Shown: in pieces, positions 1 through 9,045 of the stretch
How the letters are laid out: the number at the start of each line of letters is the position of its first letter
Position numbering within the stretch: the first letter of the stretch is position 1
From: Bacillota bacterium
GTDB lineage: Bacteria; Bacillota; Clostridia; Lachnospirales; Lachnospiraceae
DNA: 64,000 nt
Direction: 5' to 3'
NCBI GenBank assembly: GCA_023399455.1
Contig: JAEWPN010000153.1
Span: 1 to 64,000 of the forward strand
Notes under the pieces: generated by a model
What the model saw: the letters and a program-made list of their open reading frames with translations, nothing else
The model's database searches: none
What the model was told of the DNA's origin: nothing
Position numbers and translations under genes: made by a program

Positions 1-223
1 AACGGGTTTTCGCTCGGTCGGAGACAGCTCCCATAACCAAATCGCAGACCGCATTCCATATACGGGTGACCATGAAAATATAACCGGCCCATAAGGGCGA
101 TATTCCCGCTACATCCGTAAGAAAAAACACAAAATAAAATCCAACCGCACCGTACGCCACATTGTTTCCCATATCCCCCAAACCATAGGAAATCTTCTCT
201 CTTTTTTTAAGTACATTGCCCAT
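1..223 (-). CDS. GPH-family sugar:cation symporter, N-terminal part (cut by window edge)
   Basis: Only the first 74 codons are present; the gene runs off the left end. Reading the minus strand from the ATG at 223 gives MGNVLKKREKISYGLGDMGN, followed by a hydrophobic segment and an RIWNAVCDL..GAVSDR stretch. The 'SYGLGDMGNN' start and the 'DxxxGxxSDR' loop after TM2 are hallmarks of the glycoside-pentoside-hexuronide:cation symporters (MelB/XylP/UidB relatives), inner-membrane proteins importing glycosides with Na+ or H+. A GGGAGAGG ribosome site lies just upstream. The AraC-type gene at 425 is divergent and probably controls it. The substrate cannot be told from this fragment. Confidence 0.75.
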   Translation of the reverse strand, partial: MGNVLKKREKISYGLGDMGNNVAYGAVGFYFVFFLTDVAGISPLWAGYIFMVTRIWNAVCDLVMGAVSDRAKTR

Positions 224-321
224 AAACACCTCTCCCTGACATTTGATAAGTTTTTCATATCTGATGAATTTTTTATCCAAGAACTCTGATAGACTCATTC
301 TAGCATTATGCTGAAATAATC

Positions 322-384
322 TATATTATAATTTCGCTTTTTATATTATAATTTCTTGACTTTAAATATGGGACTTATTATATT
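322..384 (+). promoter_or_regulatory. Promoter with tandem 14-bp direct repeat between symporter and AraC gene
   Basis: A perfect 14-bp direct repeat (TATATTATAATTTC) occurs at 322-335 and 342-355, a spacing of 20 bp or about two helical turns. Directly after it, TTGACT at 356-361 and TATATT at 379-384 are separated by 17 bp and look like a sigma-A promoter for the AraC gene at 425. Paired direct repeats at this spacing are typical of AraC-family binding sites, so autoregulation and control of the divergent symporter are inferred. Confidence 0.5.
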
Positions 385-424
385 TGTGATATGACATACT
401 ATAAAGAAAAATATGGAGACTCTT

Positions 425-1642
425 ATGTGTTTAACATTATCTGAAAAATTAATTATGGAAGAGCTATATGAATATAACAGAATTCCTCTTTGGATTTTCG
501 ATAAAAATGCGGAACTTTGCACTTGCTTTTTTTCCGGCGGCTTCCGCAATTTTAATGCGGTCTTTCCTTCCCATATGAAAAGCATTCTTACCAGGACAGC
601 CGATGTTACCTTCGATGTACTATGCTATGAAAATGAACTGTATTACCTCTTTTCCTTCGAGAGAAACGCAGAGACCTTTTATCTGCTGGGCGGCCCTATG
701 CTGCTGTCCGGCTTTTATCATACGGCACAGATGCGTACGCTCTCATTTTCAAAAGACATGCCGGCAGAAGCATTAAAATCCCTCGTTGAAAATTTACCCG
801 TCATCTCCTTTACTTCTTTCAGCTCTTGTCTGCGGATTATGATGCTGCTCTTAAAAAATGACGCTCCTGAGATAGATGAAATCAACAATTATAAATTCTC
901 AGCACTGGGCGATACTTTGGACCGCATGTTTGTTTATGAACTTTTCGAAAATAACGAAGATGCCCGAATTCATACCTCCTACATCCAGGAACTCGCTGTT
1001 CTCCAATGTGTGAAAGACGGCGATACCGCAAGGCTGCAATCTACGTACAAGACGCTTCCTCAGATAAAATACGGAAATATGTCGAACGACCCATTAAAGC
1101 AGTTTTTTTACGGTTGTATCGCAAACACCACCCTCGTAACGAGATATGCGATAGAGGGTGGACTGGAGGAAGAAGCCGCCTTTACCTTAAGCGACATATA
1201 TATCAAGCGTATGGAAAACTGCCGGACGCTTTACGAGCTGAATCTGTTAAACGAAAAAATGGCCCTCGATTTCACATCCCGCGTCTCGAAGGCCAAGGCT
1301 TTAAAGCAGTTTAATTATACAAAAACAGTAAAAAAATGTATCGATTACATTTCAAGAAGCATACACCAAAAAATTACATTAGACGCTCTGGCAAAAGAAG
1401 CGAATCTCACTCCTAAATATCTATCCGCTCTCTTTAAAAAGGAAACCGGACAAACGCTGAGCGCGTTCATTATGGACAAGAAAATCAACGAAGCCAAGAC
1501 CCTGCTGGCCTACTCTGATCATTCTTACTTCCATATCAGCGATTACTTGTCATTTTACTCCCAAAGTCATTTTATTGCGGTCTTCAAGAAGTATGTGGAG
1601 ATGACACCTAAGGAGTACCGGGAGAAGTATGGCAGCCGGTAA
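425..1642 (+). CDS. AraC-family transcriptional regulator
   Basis: The 405-residue protein has an N-terminal region of about 290 residues with no family I can name, followed by a two-helix-turn-helix AraC domain. In that domain 'ITLDALAKEANLTPKYLSALFKK' type spacing and the closing 'SQSHFIAVFKKYVEMTPKEYR' signature are visible (about residues 305-403). I chose the ATG at 425 because a GGAG site sits 6 nt upstream; an in-frame ATG at 413 would overlap that site. The gene is divergent from the sugar symporter at the left edge, which is its likely target. Its 3' end overlaps the tail of the convergent DUF1848 gene by 35 bp. The inducer is unknown. Confidence 0.85.
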   Translation: MCLTLSEKLIMEELYEYNRIPLWIFDKNAELCTCFFSGGFRNFNAVFPSHMKSILTRTADVTFDVLCYENELYYLFSFERNAETFYLLGGPMLLSGFYHTAQMRTLSFSKDMPAEALKSLVENLPVISFTSFSSCLRIMMLLLKNDAPEIDEINNYKFSALGDTLDRMFVYELFENNEDARIHTSYIQELAVLQCVKDGDTARLQSTYKTLPQIKYGNMSNDPLKQFFYGCIANTTLVTRYAIEGGLEEEAAFTLSDIYIKRMENCRTLYELNLLNEKMALDFTSRVSKAKALKQFNYTKTVKKCIDYISRSIHQKITLDALAKEANLTPKYLSALFKKETGQTLSAFIMDKKINEAKTLLAYSDHSYFHISDYLSFYSQSHFIAVFKKYVEMTPKEYREKYGSR

Positions 1643-2573
1643 AGAAACTAAGCTGCTCTTCTTTTAACGACTTTATCTTTCTGTCCGTAATATTATCTTC
1701 CGGCCCTATGCGTGTGCACAGCAGGGGTGAATTTACGTCATAGAGGACGGCGTTTCTTTTCACCTTCTCATTGCTGAAATTCGCATAACAATACTTGCAT
1801 CCGTTTCTACAAGTATGATAAGTGCCTACTTCTACGCTCTCCAGGCATCCGCATTCCTTTCTCTGGCCCTTGTCCTTATTTCCTGCGATTTTACACCCGA
1901 CGATTCTCTCAACTATCTTTCTGTCGATACAACTGCCGTGCATTACACCGATATGGCTAAGCTCGATTTGTTCCGCGCAGGTTTGTATTTCCATATGATT
2001 CTTATTGGAGATCTTAACCATGTCCTTCGCCAGTCCGGCCATTTCAGCTTCGGTTATTACCTTAACATTCAGTCCTGCCGTATTGCGCACTGTCTTAGCA
2101 TACAAATCCACAAAGCTTATTATCACCCTTTCCGTATACCCCTTTAAGCTATTCGATATTTCTTCAAACGCTTTGATATGATACTCCATAGTATACCTTT
2201 CACTCAACAAGACCGGGTCGTACCGCCAAATGACCTTATCGCTCCCTATTTTTTCGGACAACCGTTTAAATGTGGGTATCAGCTCCTTTTGCTTATTCGG
2301 AAGCTCAGGTTCCATATCCTTCCCATAGCCGGTGAGAGTAAATTGAAAATAATATTTGTAGTCGTTAAGCTCATTCAATCGCTCCAGCATCGGTGCCGGA
2401 TTCTTAGTCCAGAAAACAATACAATCGATTACCTCCGGCGATAAATCGATCCTGCTGATCTGATGCTCATTCATAGGATTTCTGACATATAAAAAGCCTT
2501 CTTTTATCCTGTTAAGGAACCATTCTGAATAATAATTAGGAATATCCGTTCTTCTGCTCACGCTCAGTATCAT
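1608..2573 (-). CDS. DUF1848 family protein with C-terminal CX3CX2C cysteine motif
   Basis: The 321-residue protein begins MILSVSRRTDIPNYYSEWF and contains 'VFWTKNP' and 'YYFQFTLTGYG', all features I associate with the DUF1848 family, which has no established function. Near the C-terminus there are Cys241 and Cys243 and then C255-X3-C259-X2-C262. That spacing matches the radical-SAM cluster motif, though here it is not N-terminal. The ATG at 2573 was chosen because GGGGAGAG lies 7 nt upstream, so the longer frame from 2603 is less likely. The gene lies 41 bp behind the alpha-galactosidase and may be read through from that operon. Its 3' end overlaps the convergent AraC gene. Confidence 0.75.
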   Translation of the reverse strand: MILSVSRRTDIPNYYSEWFLNRIKEGFLYVRNPMNEHQISRIDLSPEVIDCIVFWTKNPAPMLERLNELNDYKYYFQFTLTGYGKDMEPELPNKQKELIPTFKRLSEKIGSDKVIWRYDPVLLSERYTMEYHIKAFEEISNSLKGYTERVIISFVDLYAKTVRNTAGLNVKVITEAEMAGLAKDMVKISNKNHMEIQTCAEQIELSHIGVMHGSCIDRKIVERIVGCKIAGNKDKGQRKECGCLESVEVGTYHTCRNGCKYCYANFSNEKVKRNAVLYDVNSPLLCTRIGPEDNITDRKIKSLKEEQLSFFTGCHTSPGTP

Positions 2574-2614
2574 CGCTGATCTCTCCCCATAAAACCCAAA
2601 CATTTACTTTAATC

Positions 2615-4825
2615 TTATACAGACTCCAATCGATAGACTCTTGAACTGAAATCTCTTCCTTTATTACACAAATCCGCTTTGTTAATTATCATTCCGGCAT
2701 GCATTAACTCATCTCCGCCATACCATGCAGAATGATCTCCATCGAAAATATATCTTTTATTCTTATCCAGGCCGGATAGCTTTAAGCGTACCCACTCTTC
2801 ATTGGCTACATTCAGTATTTTATAAAAGCCAATTAAAGCTTCATTTTTATCTTCTGATACGACCATCCATGCTCCTGATTTTTTTTCAAAAGGGTTCTGT
2901 AATCTATAAAAATCACCACTCATGAACAATTTTTGATATTTTTTATGAAACTCCACCTGGCCTTTTATAATTTGCTGCTCTTGTTCCGTTAGTTTCCGCA
3001 AATCCAATTCATAACCAAGCATTCCGAATTGTGCAACATTTCCCCTGGTTTCCAGCGGTGTTATTCTTCCCACCTGCTGATTAGGAACCTCTGAAACGTG
3101 GGCGCCCATACTGCTTAATGGATAAACATACGATGTCCCATATTGGATTTTAACACGTTCTATTGCGTCCGTATTATCACTGGTCCATGCCTGTGGCGCA
3201 TAATAGAGCATTCCCGGATCGAATCTGGCCCCTCCGCTGGAACAGGATTCAAATAATATTTCAGGGAACTTTACTATCAATCTTTCATATAATTGATATA
3301 CTCCAAGAATGTATTTGTGGAATACTTTTCCTTGCTCATCTGTTTTTTGAGCTATGGAATAGGTTTCCGTAAGATAGCGGTTCATATCCCATTTTACATA
3401 TGTAACAGGAGCATCCATCAACACTCGCTCCATCAAACCATAGACATATTCTACCACTTCCTCACGTGTGAAATCCAATACAAATTGATTTCTGCTTGGG
3501 GATGCGCTCCTTCCCGGTGCACATAGAATCCAATCCGGATGCTCCCTATATAAATCAGAGTCTTTGTTTACCATTTCAGGTTCAAACCACAAGCCGAATT
3601 TCATACCCATGGCATTAATCTTCCTAGCTAATCCCCCTATTCCCTCCGGAAGCTTATTGTAGTCTGTTACATACCAATCTCCAAGGCATGATTTATCATC
3701 ATCTCTTTTTCCAAACCACCCATCATCCAAAACAAAAAGATCTATTCCCATTTGTTTTGCGACAGACGCTATATCGAGCACCTGCTGCTGCGTAAACTGC
3801 GGCCCGGTAGCCTCCCAATTATTTATTAAAACAGGACGCTCCCTGTCTCTCCATAAGCCACGTGCCAGACGAGTGCGATAGATTTTGTGAAAGGTCTGGC
3901 TCATTCCATTCATTCCCTGATCGGAATAAACGAATACCGCCTCGGGACTTTGGAACAATTCTCCCGGATTCAGCAGCCATGAAAAGCCATCGGGGTGGAT
4001 CCCGATTTGAATCCTTGCCATATTACAAGTATCCACTTCCACTGATTCTATATGATTTCCGCTGTAAATCAAACTGAATCCTATTGCTTCCCCGGAGAAT
4101 TCATTTGTTTCCAGTCGTTTAAGTGCTATAAAGGGATTTTGTTCCGCACTGCTGATTCCCCGCCTGCTGTTAATCCCCTGTATTCCCACATTTAGTTTCC
4201 GGCAGATGATATCTCTTTCTCTCGCCCATGCGCCCGACAACTGCACCATTTCATATTCCGCATCAGGTAAATCGATGCTTGCGCTAAATACTCTATCCAA
4301 CAGCACCTTTTCAGTTCCATGATTAAAAAATTTTACACTTCGCGAAATAACAGGGTAATCCCGGAAAAGACTGTACAGTAAAATACAATCTACATTTAAT
4401 AATGTATCCGTTAAAGTAATCTCTATCGTTTCCGCCTCATCCTCATCCTCTACATATAAGGCCGGAAGGCCCGAAAGCTTCTGTTTTCCTCTGTAAATAG
4501 AATGAGCCTGATATCTGAAATCAGTAATCCTGCTCCCATTTTCCTGAACGACTTCAAAAGCCGGTTCTCTAAAATCACCCCTTCCGGTGTCCGGATATTC
4601 CATCCTTGTATACTGAGGGCTAAAAAAATATTTGTTTTCCTCAGTATATACTGCCAGAGACCGGTGTCCTCCTTCTAAAAGATAGGAATAATCGTCTTTA
4701 TGTTGTATTCTTTTCCCATAGTATAAGTTGCCTATCTTCCCGTCAGGTAATACTTTCATAATATAACTGATCTGATCATTGTATAAGTGAAACTCCTGTG
4801 TTTGTTCTGAATATATAATAGCCAT
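2615..4825 (-). CDS. Alpha-galactosidase, glycoside hydrolase family 36
   Basis: The 736-residue cytoplasmic enzyme releases galactose from alpha-1,6-galactosides such as melibiose and raffinose. It has the usual length for bacterial GH36 group I. The predicted nucleophile is Asp480 in 'YVKWDMNRY' and the acid/base is Asp550 in 'AWTSDNTDA', with 'SCSSGGARFDPG' between them and 'LDDGWFGKRDDD' upstream. There is no signal peptide. It is the last gene of the ABC operon: the permease stop codon TAA abuts this ATG, and the GGGAGG ribosome site lies inside the permease 3' end, implying translational coupling. Uptake of an intact alpha-galactoside and intracellular cleavage is therefore the likely route. 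Confidence 0.95.
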   Translation of the reverse strand: MAIIYSEQTQEFHLYNDQISYIMKVLPDGKIGNLYYGKRIQHKDDYSYLLEGGHRSLAVYTEENKYFFSPQYTRMEYPDTGRGDFREPAFEVVQENGSRITDFRYQAHSIYRGKQKLSGLPALYVEDEDEAETIEITLTDTLLNVDCILLYSLFRDYPVISRSVKFFNHGTEKVLLDRVFSASIDLPDAEYEMVQLSGAWARERDIICRKLNVGIQGINSRRGISSAEQNPFIALKRLETNEFSGEAIGFSLIYSGNHIESVEVDTCNMARIQIGIHPDGFSWLLNPGELFQSPEAVFVYSDQGMNGMSQTFHKIYRTRLARGLWRDRERPVLINNWEATGPQFTQQQVLDIASVAKQMGIDLFVLDDGWFGKRDDDKSCLGDWYVTDYNKLPEGIGGLARKINAMGMKFGLWFEPEMVNKDSDLYREHPDWILCAPGRSASPSRNQFVLDFTREEVVEYVYGLMERVLMDAPVTYVKWDMNRYLTETYSIAQKTDEQGKVFHKYILGVYQLYERLIVKFPEILFESCSSGGARFDPGMLYYAPQAWTSDNTDAIERVKIQYGTSYVYPLSSMGAHVSEVPNQQVGRITPLETRGNVAQFGMLGYELDLRKLTEQEQQIIKGQVEFHKKYQKLFMSGDFYRLQNPFEKKSGAWMVVSEDKNEALIGFYKILNVANEEWVRLKLSGLDKNKRYIFDGDHSAWYGGDELMHAGMIINKADLCNKGRDFSSRVYRLESV

Positions 4826-5656
4826 TTACAGCTTTCCTCCCGATGTTGCTACTCCTTCAATAAACTGCTTCTGGAAAATAATATAGATCAGCATCATCGG
4901 CCAAATCGCCAAAACCGCCGCCGCCATAAGCTGGGGATAGTTTACGGAATATGCGCTTGAAATTTTGGCTAATGCGGAAGATAATGTAGCCGCATCGGAA
5001 TCTGAATTGACTATCATTGGCCACATTAAATCCTTGAATGAAAAAAGAGCTGTAAAAATAGCCAGTGCTGTCAATCCGGATTTGGTCAATGGAAGCATGA
5101 CCCTCCAAAAGGTCTGTCCAATATTACATCCGTCTAATCTGGCAGCCTCTTCCAGTTCTTTTGGAAGTCCCATAAAGAACTGCCGTAAAAGAAATGTTCC
5201 GAACGCGCTCACCAATCCCGGAAATACCAGTGCGAATATTGTATTACGCAGCCCCAGTTTATCAATCATTAAATATTGCGGTACAATAAAAATTTGTACA
5301 GGTACCATCATCTGAAATAATACAAGGCTAAAGAAAAAATCTCTTCCCGGAAATTTTAGTCTCGCAAATGCATAGGCTGCCATTGCACTAAATAGCACTG
5401 CACAGAACACGCGAATAGCCATCATTGCGAAAGTGTTAAAATATAACCGGATAAAATCATTCTGTTGAATTACTGTCATATAATTATCCCACTGTGCTTC
5501 TCCGGGAAAAAAGACAAAGGGATTCATCGATGTCGATTCGCTTATTGTTTTTAAGGATGTTACCACCATCCACAAAAATGGCAATATCATAATGCATGCA
5601 CCAAGAATCAAAATAAGGTGTATAAATGAAGTAGTAATTGTTTTTCTTTTTTTCAT
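4826..5656 (-). CDS. Sugar ABC transporter permease, MalG type (CUT1)
   Basis: The 276-residue inner-membrane protein has six predicted membrane segments. Its cytoplasmic EAA loop 'EAARLDGCNIGQTFWRVMLPL' contacts the ATPase. It starts with basic residues MKKRKTITTSF at 5656, preceded by GAGAGG; a longer frame from 5689 would overlap the previous permease. It is the second permease of the alpha-galactoside system. No ATPase gene is present in the operon, as is usual for CUT1 systems in these bacteria, which share one MsmK-like ATPase encoded elsewhere. Confidence 0.9.
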   Translation of the reverse strand: MKKRKTITTSFIHLILILGACIMILPFLWMVVTSLKTISESTSMNPFVFFPGEAQWDNYMTVIQQNDFIRLYFNTFAMMAIRVFCAVLFSAMAAYAFARLKFPGRDFFFSLVLFQMMVPVQIFIVPQYLMIDKLGLRNTIFALVFPGLVSAFGTFLLRQFFMGLPKELEEAARLDGCNIGQTFWRVMLPLTKSGLTALAIFTALFSFKDLMWPMIVNSDSDAATLSSALAKISSAYSVNYPQLMAAAVLAIWPMMLIYIIFQKQFIEGVATSGGKL

Positions 5657-5670
5657 GTCCGCGATCCTCT

Positions 5671-6588
5671 CTACATATAATTTACCCATTTCTTCTGCAG
5701 CTTCGTCTGCACTACTGTAATCAGCATAATAATCAGCAAAAGGAGCATGACAATAGCAGAACCGTATCCTTTATTTGAGTATTTGAAAGAATTATTATAG
5801 AATAAGTAAACCAGTGATACCGTACTATCATAAGAAGGACTTGTAACACTGATCATCATATAAATCACATCAAACACCTGCATTGAGGTAATAATACTTG
5901 TAACAAGCACAAAAAACAGCGTTGGTGAAACTAACGGCAGCGTAATATTAAAAAACTGACAAATTCCGCTGGCTCCGTCTATATCAGATGCCTCATAGTA
6001 ATCTCTTGGAATTTCCTGTAATCCTGCAAGAAGCAAAACCATACTGTATCCTATCGTACTCCAAATTCCAATGATCGAAACGGAAAGAAGCGCTATATTC
6101 GAATTATCAATCCAATTAACAGCATCCATTCCCAATTTATTTAAGAGATAATTGATCAGTCCGTATTGATTATTGTACAACCATTTCCAGACCATAGTTA
6201 CCGCCGCCGGTGCTGCCACCATAGGAATAAAATAAATTGTCCTATATATTCCTTTTCCTTTCATTTTTCCATTCAATGCTACAGCGAGAAGCAATGCAAT
6301 TATAACCGTTACCGGAACAACAAGGCAGGTATAACCCAATGTATTCCTCACGGCATACCAGACTTGAGCGTCCTGAAACATTTTTTTATAATTTTCCAGT
6401 CCAACAAATATATTCCCCTTTCCAAATGCCCCACTCTTAAAAAAACTAAGATAAAATGTTTCAAATATAGGAATGATATTTAATATAATGAGTCCTGCGA
6501 TGGTAGGAAATATCATTCCCCATCCCCAGCACCATTCACTCCATGTTTTCACTGAAATCTTCATTTTTGTCGTTTTTTTACTTCTCAT
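5671..6588 (-). CDS. Sugar ABC transporter permease, MalF type (CUT1)
   Basis: The 305-residue protein has six membrane segments and an EAA loop reading 'YEASDIDGASGICQFFNITLP'. The N-terminus MRSKKTTKMK is basic and cytoplasmic, followed by a first membrane helix near residue 25. The start at 6588 has a GGTAGG site. It pairs with the MalG-type permease, whose start lies 14 bp downstream. A stem-loop separates it from the upstream binding-protein gene, probably lowering permease expression relative to the binding protein. Confidence 0.92.
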   Translation of the reverse strand: MRSKKTTKMKISVKTWSEWCWGWGMIFPTIAGLIILNIIPIFETFYLSFFKSGAFGKGNIFVGLENYKKMFQDAQVWYAVRNTLGYTCLVVPVTVIIALLLAVALNGKMKGKGIYRTIYFIPMVAAPAAVTMVWKWLYNNQYGLINYLLNKLGMDAVNWIDNSNIALLSVSIIGIWSTIGYSMVLLLAGLQEIPRDYYEASDIDGASGICQFFNITLPLVSPTLFFVLVTSIITSMQVFDVIYMMISVTSPSYDSTVSLVYLFYNNSFKYSNKGYGSAIVMLLLLIIMLITVVQTKLQKKWVNYM

Positions 6589-6603
6589 TTATTCCTACCT
6601 CAA

Positions 6604-6634
6604 CAAAAATACGGCAGCATTGCTACTGCCGCAT
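6604..6634 (-). terminator. Stem-loop (attenuator-like) between binding-protein and permease genes
   Basis: On the minus strand TGCGGCAG and CTGCCGTA form a stem around an 8-nt loop, followed by TTTTTG. It lies between the binding-protein stop and the first permease start within one operon. Partial termination or 3'-end protection of the binding-protein message is the likely role. Confidence 0.6.
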
Positions 6635-6642
6635 TTATTTTT

Positions 6643-7986
6643 TTATTCTTCCGAAATAACCTGATTCATCATTTCCGCAACCTTGATACATGCATCTGTC
6701 GTTTCTTCTTTTCCTGCATAGGCGTCCTTCAACAATTCATACGCCTTATCTTCCCAAACACTTGTCTGATTGGAATAAGGACGGATCTGCGCATAGTCAA
6801 CCATATCAATATAACATTTTGTATTGAACATAGAATAAGCATTCGTAAACATATCTGCCGTTCCGTTATATGCCGAGATAGCAACTCCAAGCTCCGCCTG
6901 GCGCTCTTGTCCTTCCTTGCTGCTTAAATATTCAACCCACTTCCATGCTTGATCCGGATGTTCACATGTTGAAGCGATTGCATTTCCAAGTCCGTTAAAA
7001 ATGGATGCTTTTCCACCATCATTGGACATCGGCAAAACTGCACAATCAAAATTCTCTTTCATAAAATCAGATGCCGCAAATCCGGAAAGATTCCAGGAAC
7101 CAAACAATCCCATTGCACACAGTCCGTTTTGAATTGCTTCTGCACGCGCCTGATCATCGTAAATCTCAGGAGACAGACCTTCTTTTACAAAGCTGAAGTA
7201 CTCTTCAATACCAGCGATTGTTGCTTCTTCATCGTATCCTGATTTCTTGTCACTCGTAATTATTTCTCCGCCGCTTTGATATACAAAATTATAATAGCCT
7301 TCCTGATTATGTAAGCCGGCGCAGAAACCATACTGACTTCCATCATCCTTTGTCAATTTCCTCGCGGCTTCTTTCAGGTCATCCCATGTCCATGTATCGT
7401 CGGGATAGCTGATACCAGACTCATCAAACAATGTCTTATTATACCAAAGAGCAATAGTATCGTAGTCTTTTGGAATTGCATACTGCTTGCCATCAATGTT
7501 ATAAATTCCATTTAATCCTTCCGGATAATTAGCAAGATCAACTTTATCACTGCCCGCAATATAATCGCTTAAATCAAGCAACTGATCATTTGCTCCATAA
7601 TAGTAAATATTATTGGAATGCATCCAGAAAGTATCCGGCAAAGAGCCTCCTGTTCCGGCGGCCTCCAGGCCCGTCCAGTAATCACTCCATCCGCTTACCT
7701 GAATATCAATTTTAATATCAGGATTTTCTGCTTCAAATTCATCTGCCATTGTCCGGATCAAATTAGCCTGATTAGAATCCCAGCAAGCATAGGATATTGT
7801 TACTGTATCCCCAGATGGCGTTTCCTTTGTCTGATTTTCGTTTTTAGCTTCTTTAGCGGTTTCTGTTTTCTCTTTTACATCCTGCTCATTAGTCGTCATA
7901 GCACTATTTGTGGTATTGCCACATCCTGCTAAGGTTGCCGTAAGCATAGTTGTGCAGAGCAATGTACTAATAATTTTTTTCATCAT
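6643..7986 (-). CDS. Extracellular sugar-binding lipoprotein of ABC transporter (CUT1, family 1 SBP)
   Basis: The 447-residue precursor starts MMKKIISTLLCTTMLT and has a lipobox LAGC near residue 23, so it is predicted to be lipid-anchored outside the membrane. A Thr/Glu/Lys-rich linker follows, then a type-1 solute-binding fold. GGGAGG lies upstream of the paired ATGs at 7986 and 7983. It is the first gene of the operon with two permeases and a GH36 enzyme, so alpha-galactosides (raffinose/melibiose class) are the likely ligand. The divergent AraC regulator at 8192 is the probable activator. Confidence 0.92.
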   Translation of the reverse strand: MMKKIISTLLCTTMLTATLAGCGNTTNSAMTTNEQDVKEKTETAKEAKNENQTKETPSGDTVTISYACWDSNQANLIRTMADEFEAENPDIKIDIQVSGWSDYWTGLEAAGTGGSLPDTFWMHSNNIYYYGANDQLLDLSDYIAGSDKVDLANYPEGLNGIYNIDGKQYAIPKDYDTIALWYNKTLFDESGISYPDDTWTWDDLKEAARKLTKDDGSQYGFCAGLHNQEGYYNFVYQSGGEIITSDKKSGYDEEATIAGIEEYFSFVKEGLSPEIYDDQARAEAIQNGLCAMGLFGSWNLSGFAASDFMKENFDCAVLPMSNDGGKASIFNGLGNAIASTCEHPDQAWKWVEYLSSKEGQERQAELGVAISAYNGTADMFTNAYSMFNTKCYIDMVDYAQIRPYSNQTSVWEDKAYELLKDAYAGKEETTDACIKVAEMMNQVISEE

Positions 7987-8057
7987 TTCTTTTCCTCCCA
8001 ACTAAAAATGGTTTGTTTTGATATTGTCATTTAATCATATATTTCTTCCGCCATAAA

Positions 8058-8096
8058 TGTCATGTTATGACTTTTATATGTCATTTTGTGACTTTT
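8058..8096. promoter_or_regulatory. Tandem AraC-type operator between binding-protein and AraC genes
   Basis: Two copies of TGTCATNTTRTGACTTTT (8058-8075 and 8079-8096) differ at only two positions and are 21 bp apart, exactly two helical turns. Each copy is itself partly palindromic (GTCAT..ATGAC). On the minus strand a TATGAT -10 candidate lies at 8039-8034, so the proximal copy overlaps the -35 region. This fits class II activation by the divergent AraC protein (inferred). Confidence 0.6.
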
Positions 8097-8191
8097 TGTT
8101 TATTACTTAATTTACTAACATAGCTTACTATATTATAATAAAAATAGGTTATTCAAACTTTTACACTACTATTTCAAAACAGGAGTACCAT

Positions 8192-9025
8192 ATGAGTGAG
8201 ATAAGAACATATGATGAATGTTACTTTTTAAACTATCATCAATGCAGCGATCTGCAGCTTTATGAGATAGGCAAGCAAAAATGCCCTTCTTCTTATGCCT
8301 TTGGTCCCGTTATGCGCAGGCACTATATTTTTCATTATGTATTCAGCGGAAGCGGTATGTTATTCTTAAATAATGAACAATATAAAGTATCTGCTCATCA
8401 GGGTTTTGTTATTTCACCTAATGTTCTTGCATATTATAAGGCAAGCGAATCAGACCCTTGGGATTATTCCTGGGTTCATCTTGATGGACCAAAAATCGTG
8501 GAATTATTTCAACAATCTGGTATGTCCATTGAACAGCCATTATTTATGCCCGCAAATTATTCCAATAAAATATCTTCTATCATGCAGGAACTTTTGGAAA
8601 ACAATAGCAGAGAACTATATTGCATAGGAAAAATATACGAACTATTTGACAATATTATTTATTATTCAATTAATTCTGTACATATGGAACATAACACAAA
8701 ACTCTCTTACATTAAAAAAATTATCAGTTATATCAATATCAAATATAGTGAACCAATACGTATGGACGATATTGCTCATGCCTGCGGACTGGACCGAAGC
8801 TATATGACAAGACTTTTTAAGGAAGCTACCGGAAGAACACCTCAGGATTATCTTATGTCATATCGCATGAAGTCGGCTTGTACAATGCTCGAAAAAGGAA
8901 ATATATCCATACAAAATATTGCTTACTCTGTCGGATATAGTGATTACGCTACTTTTTCCAAAGCATTCAAGCGCTATATAAAAGTATCTCCTAACGAATA
9001 TCGTATGAAATACCAACAGAAATAG
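8192..9025 (+). CDS. AraC-family regulator of the alpha-galactoside operon (MsmR/RafR-like)
   Basis: The 277-residue protein has an N-terminal AraC-type sugar-binding cupin (about residues 20-140; 'YIFHYVFSGSGML', 'SWVHLDG'). The C-terminal double helix-turn-helix (about 175-275) contains 'MDDIAHACGLDRSYMTRLFK' and ends with 'YATFSKAFKRYIKVSPNEYR'. An AGGAG site precedes the ATG. It is divergent from the binding protein/permease/alpha-galactosidase genes, the arrangement known for MsmR and RafR activators, and the direct repeats in the shared promoter are its likely target. Confidence 0.9.
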   Translation: MSEIRTYDECYFLNYHQCSDLQLYEIGKQKCPSSYAFGPVMRRHYIFHYVFSGSGMLFLNNEQYKVSAHQGFVISPNVLAYYKASESDPWDYSWVHLDGPKIVELFQQSGMSIEQPLFMPANYSNKISSIMQELLENNSRELYCIGKIYELFDNIIYYSINSVHMEHNTKLSYIKKIISYINIKYSEPIRMDDIAHACGLDRSYMTRLFKEATGRTPQDYLMSYRMKSACTMLEKGNISIQNIAYSVGYSDYATFSKAFKRYIKVSPNEYRMKYQQK

Positions 9026-9045
9026 ATAATTAGAAAAGACTGATT

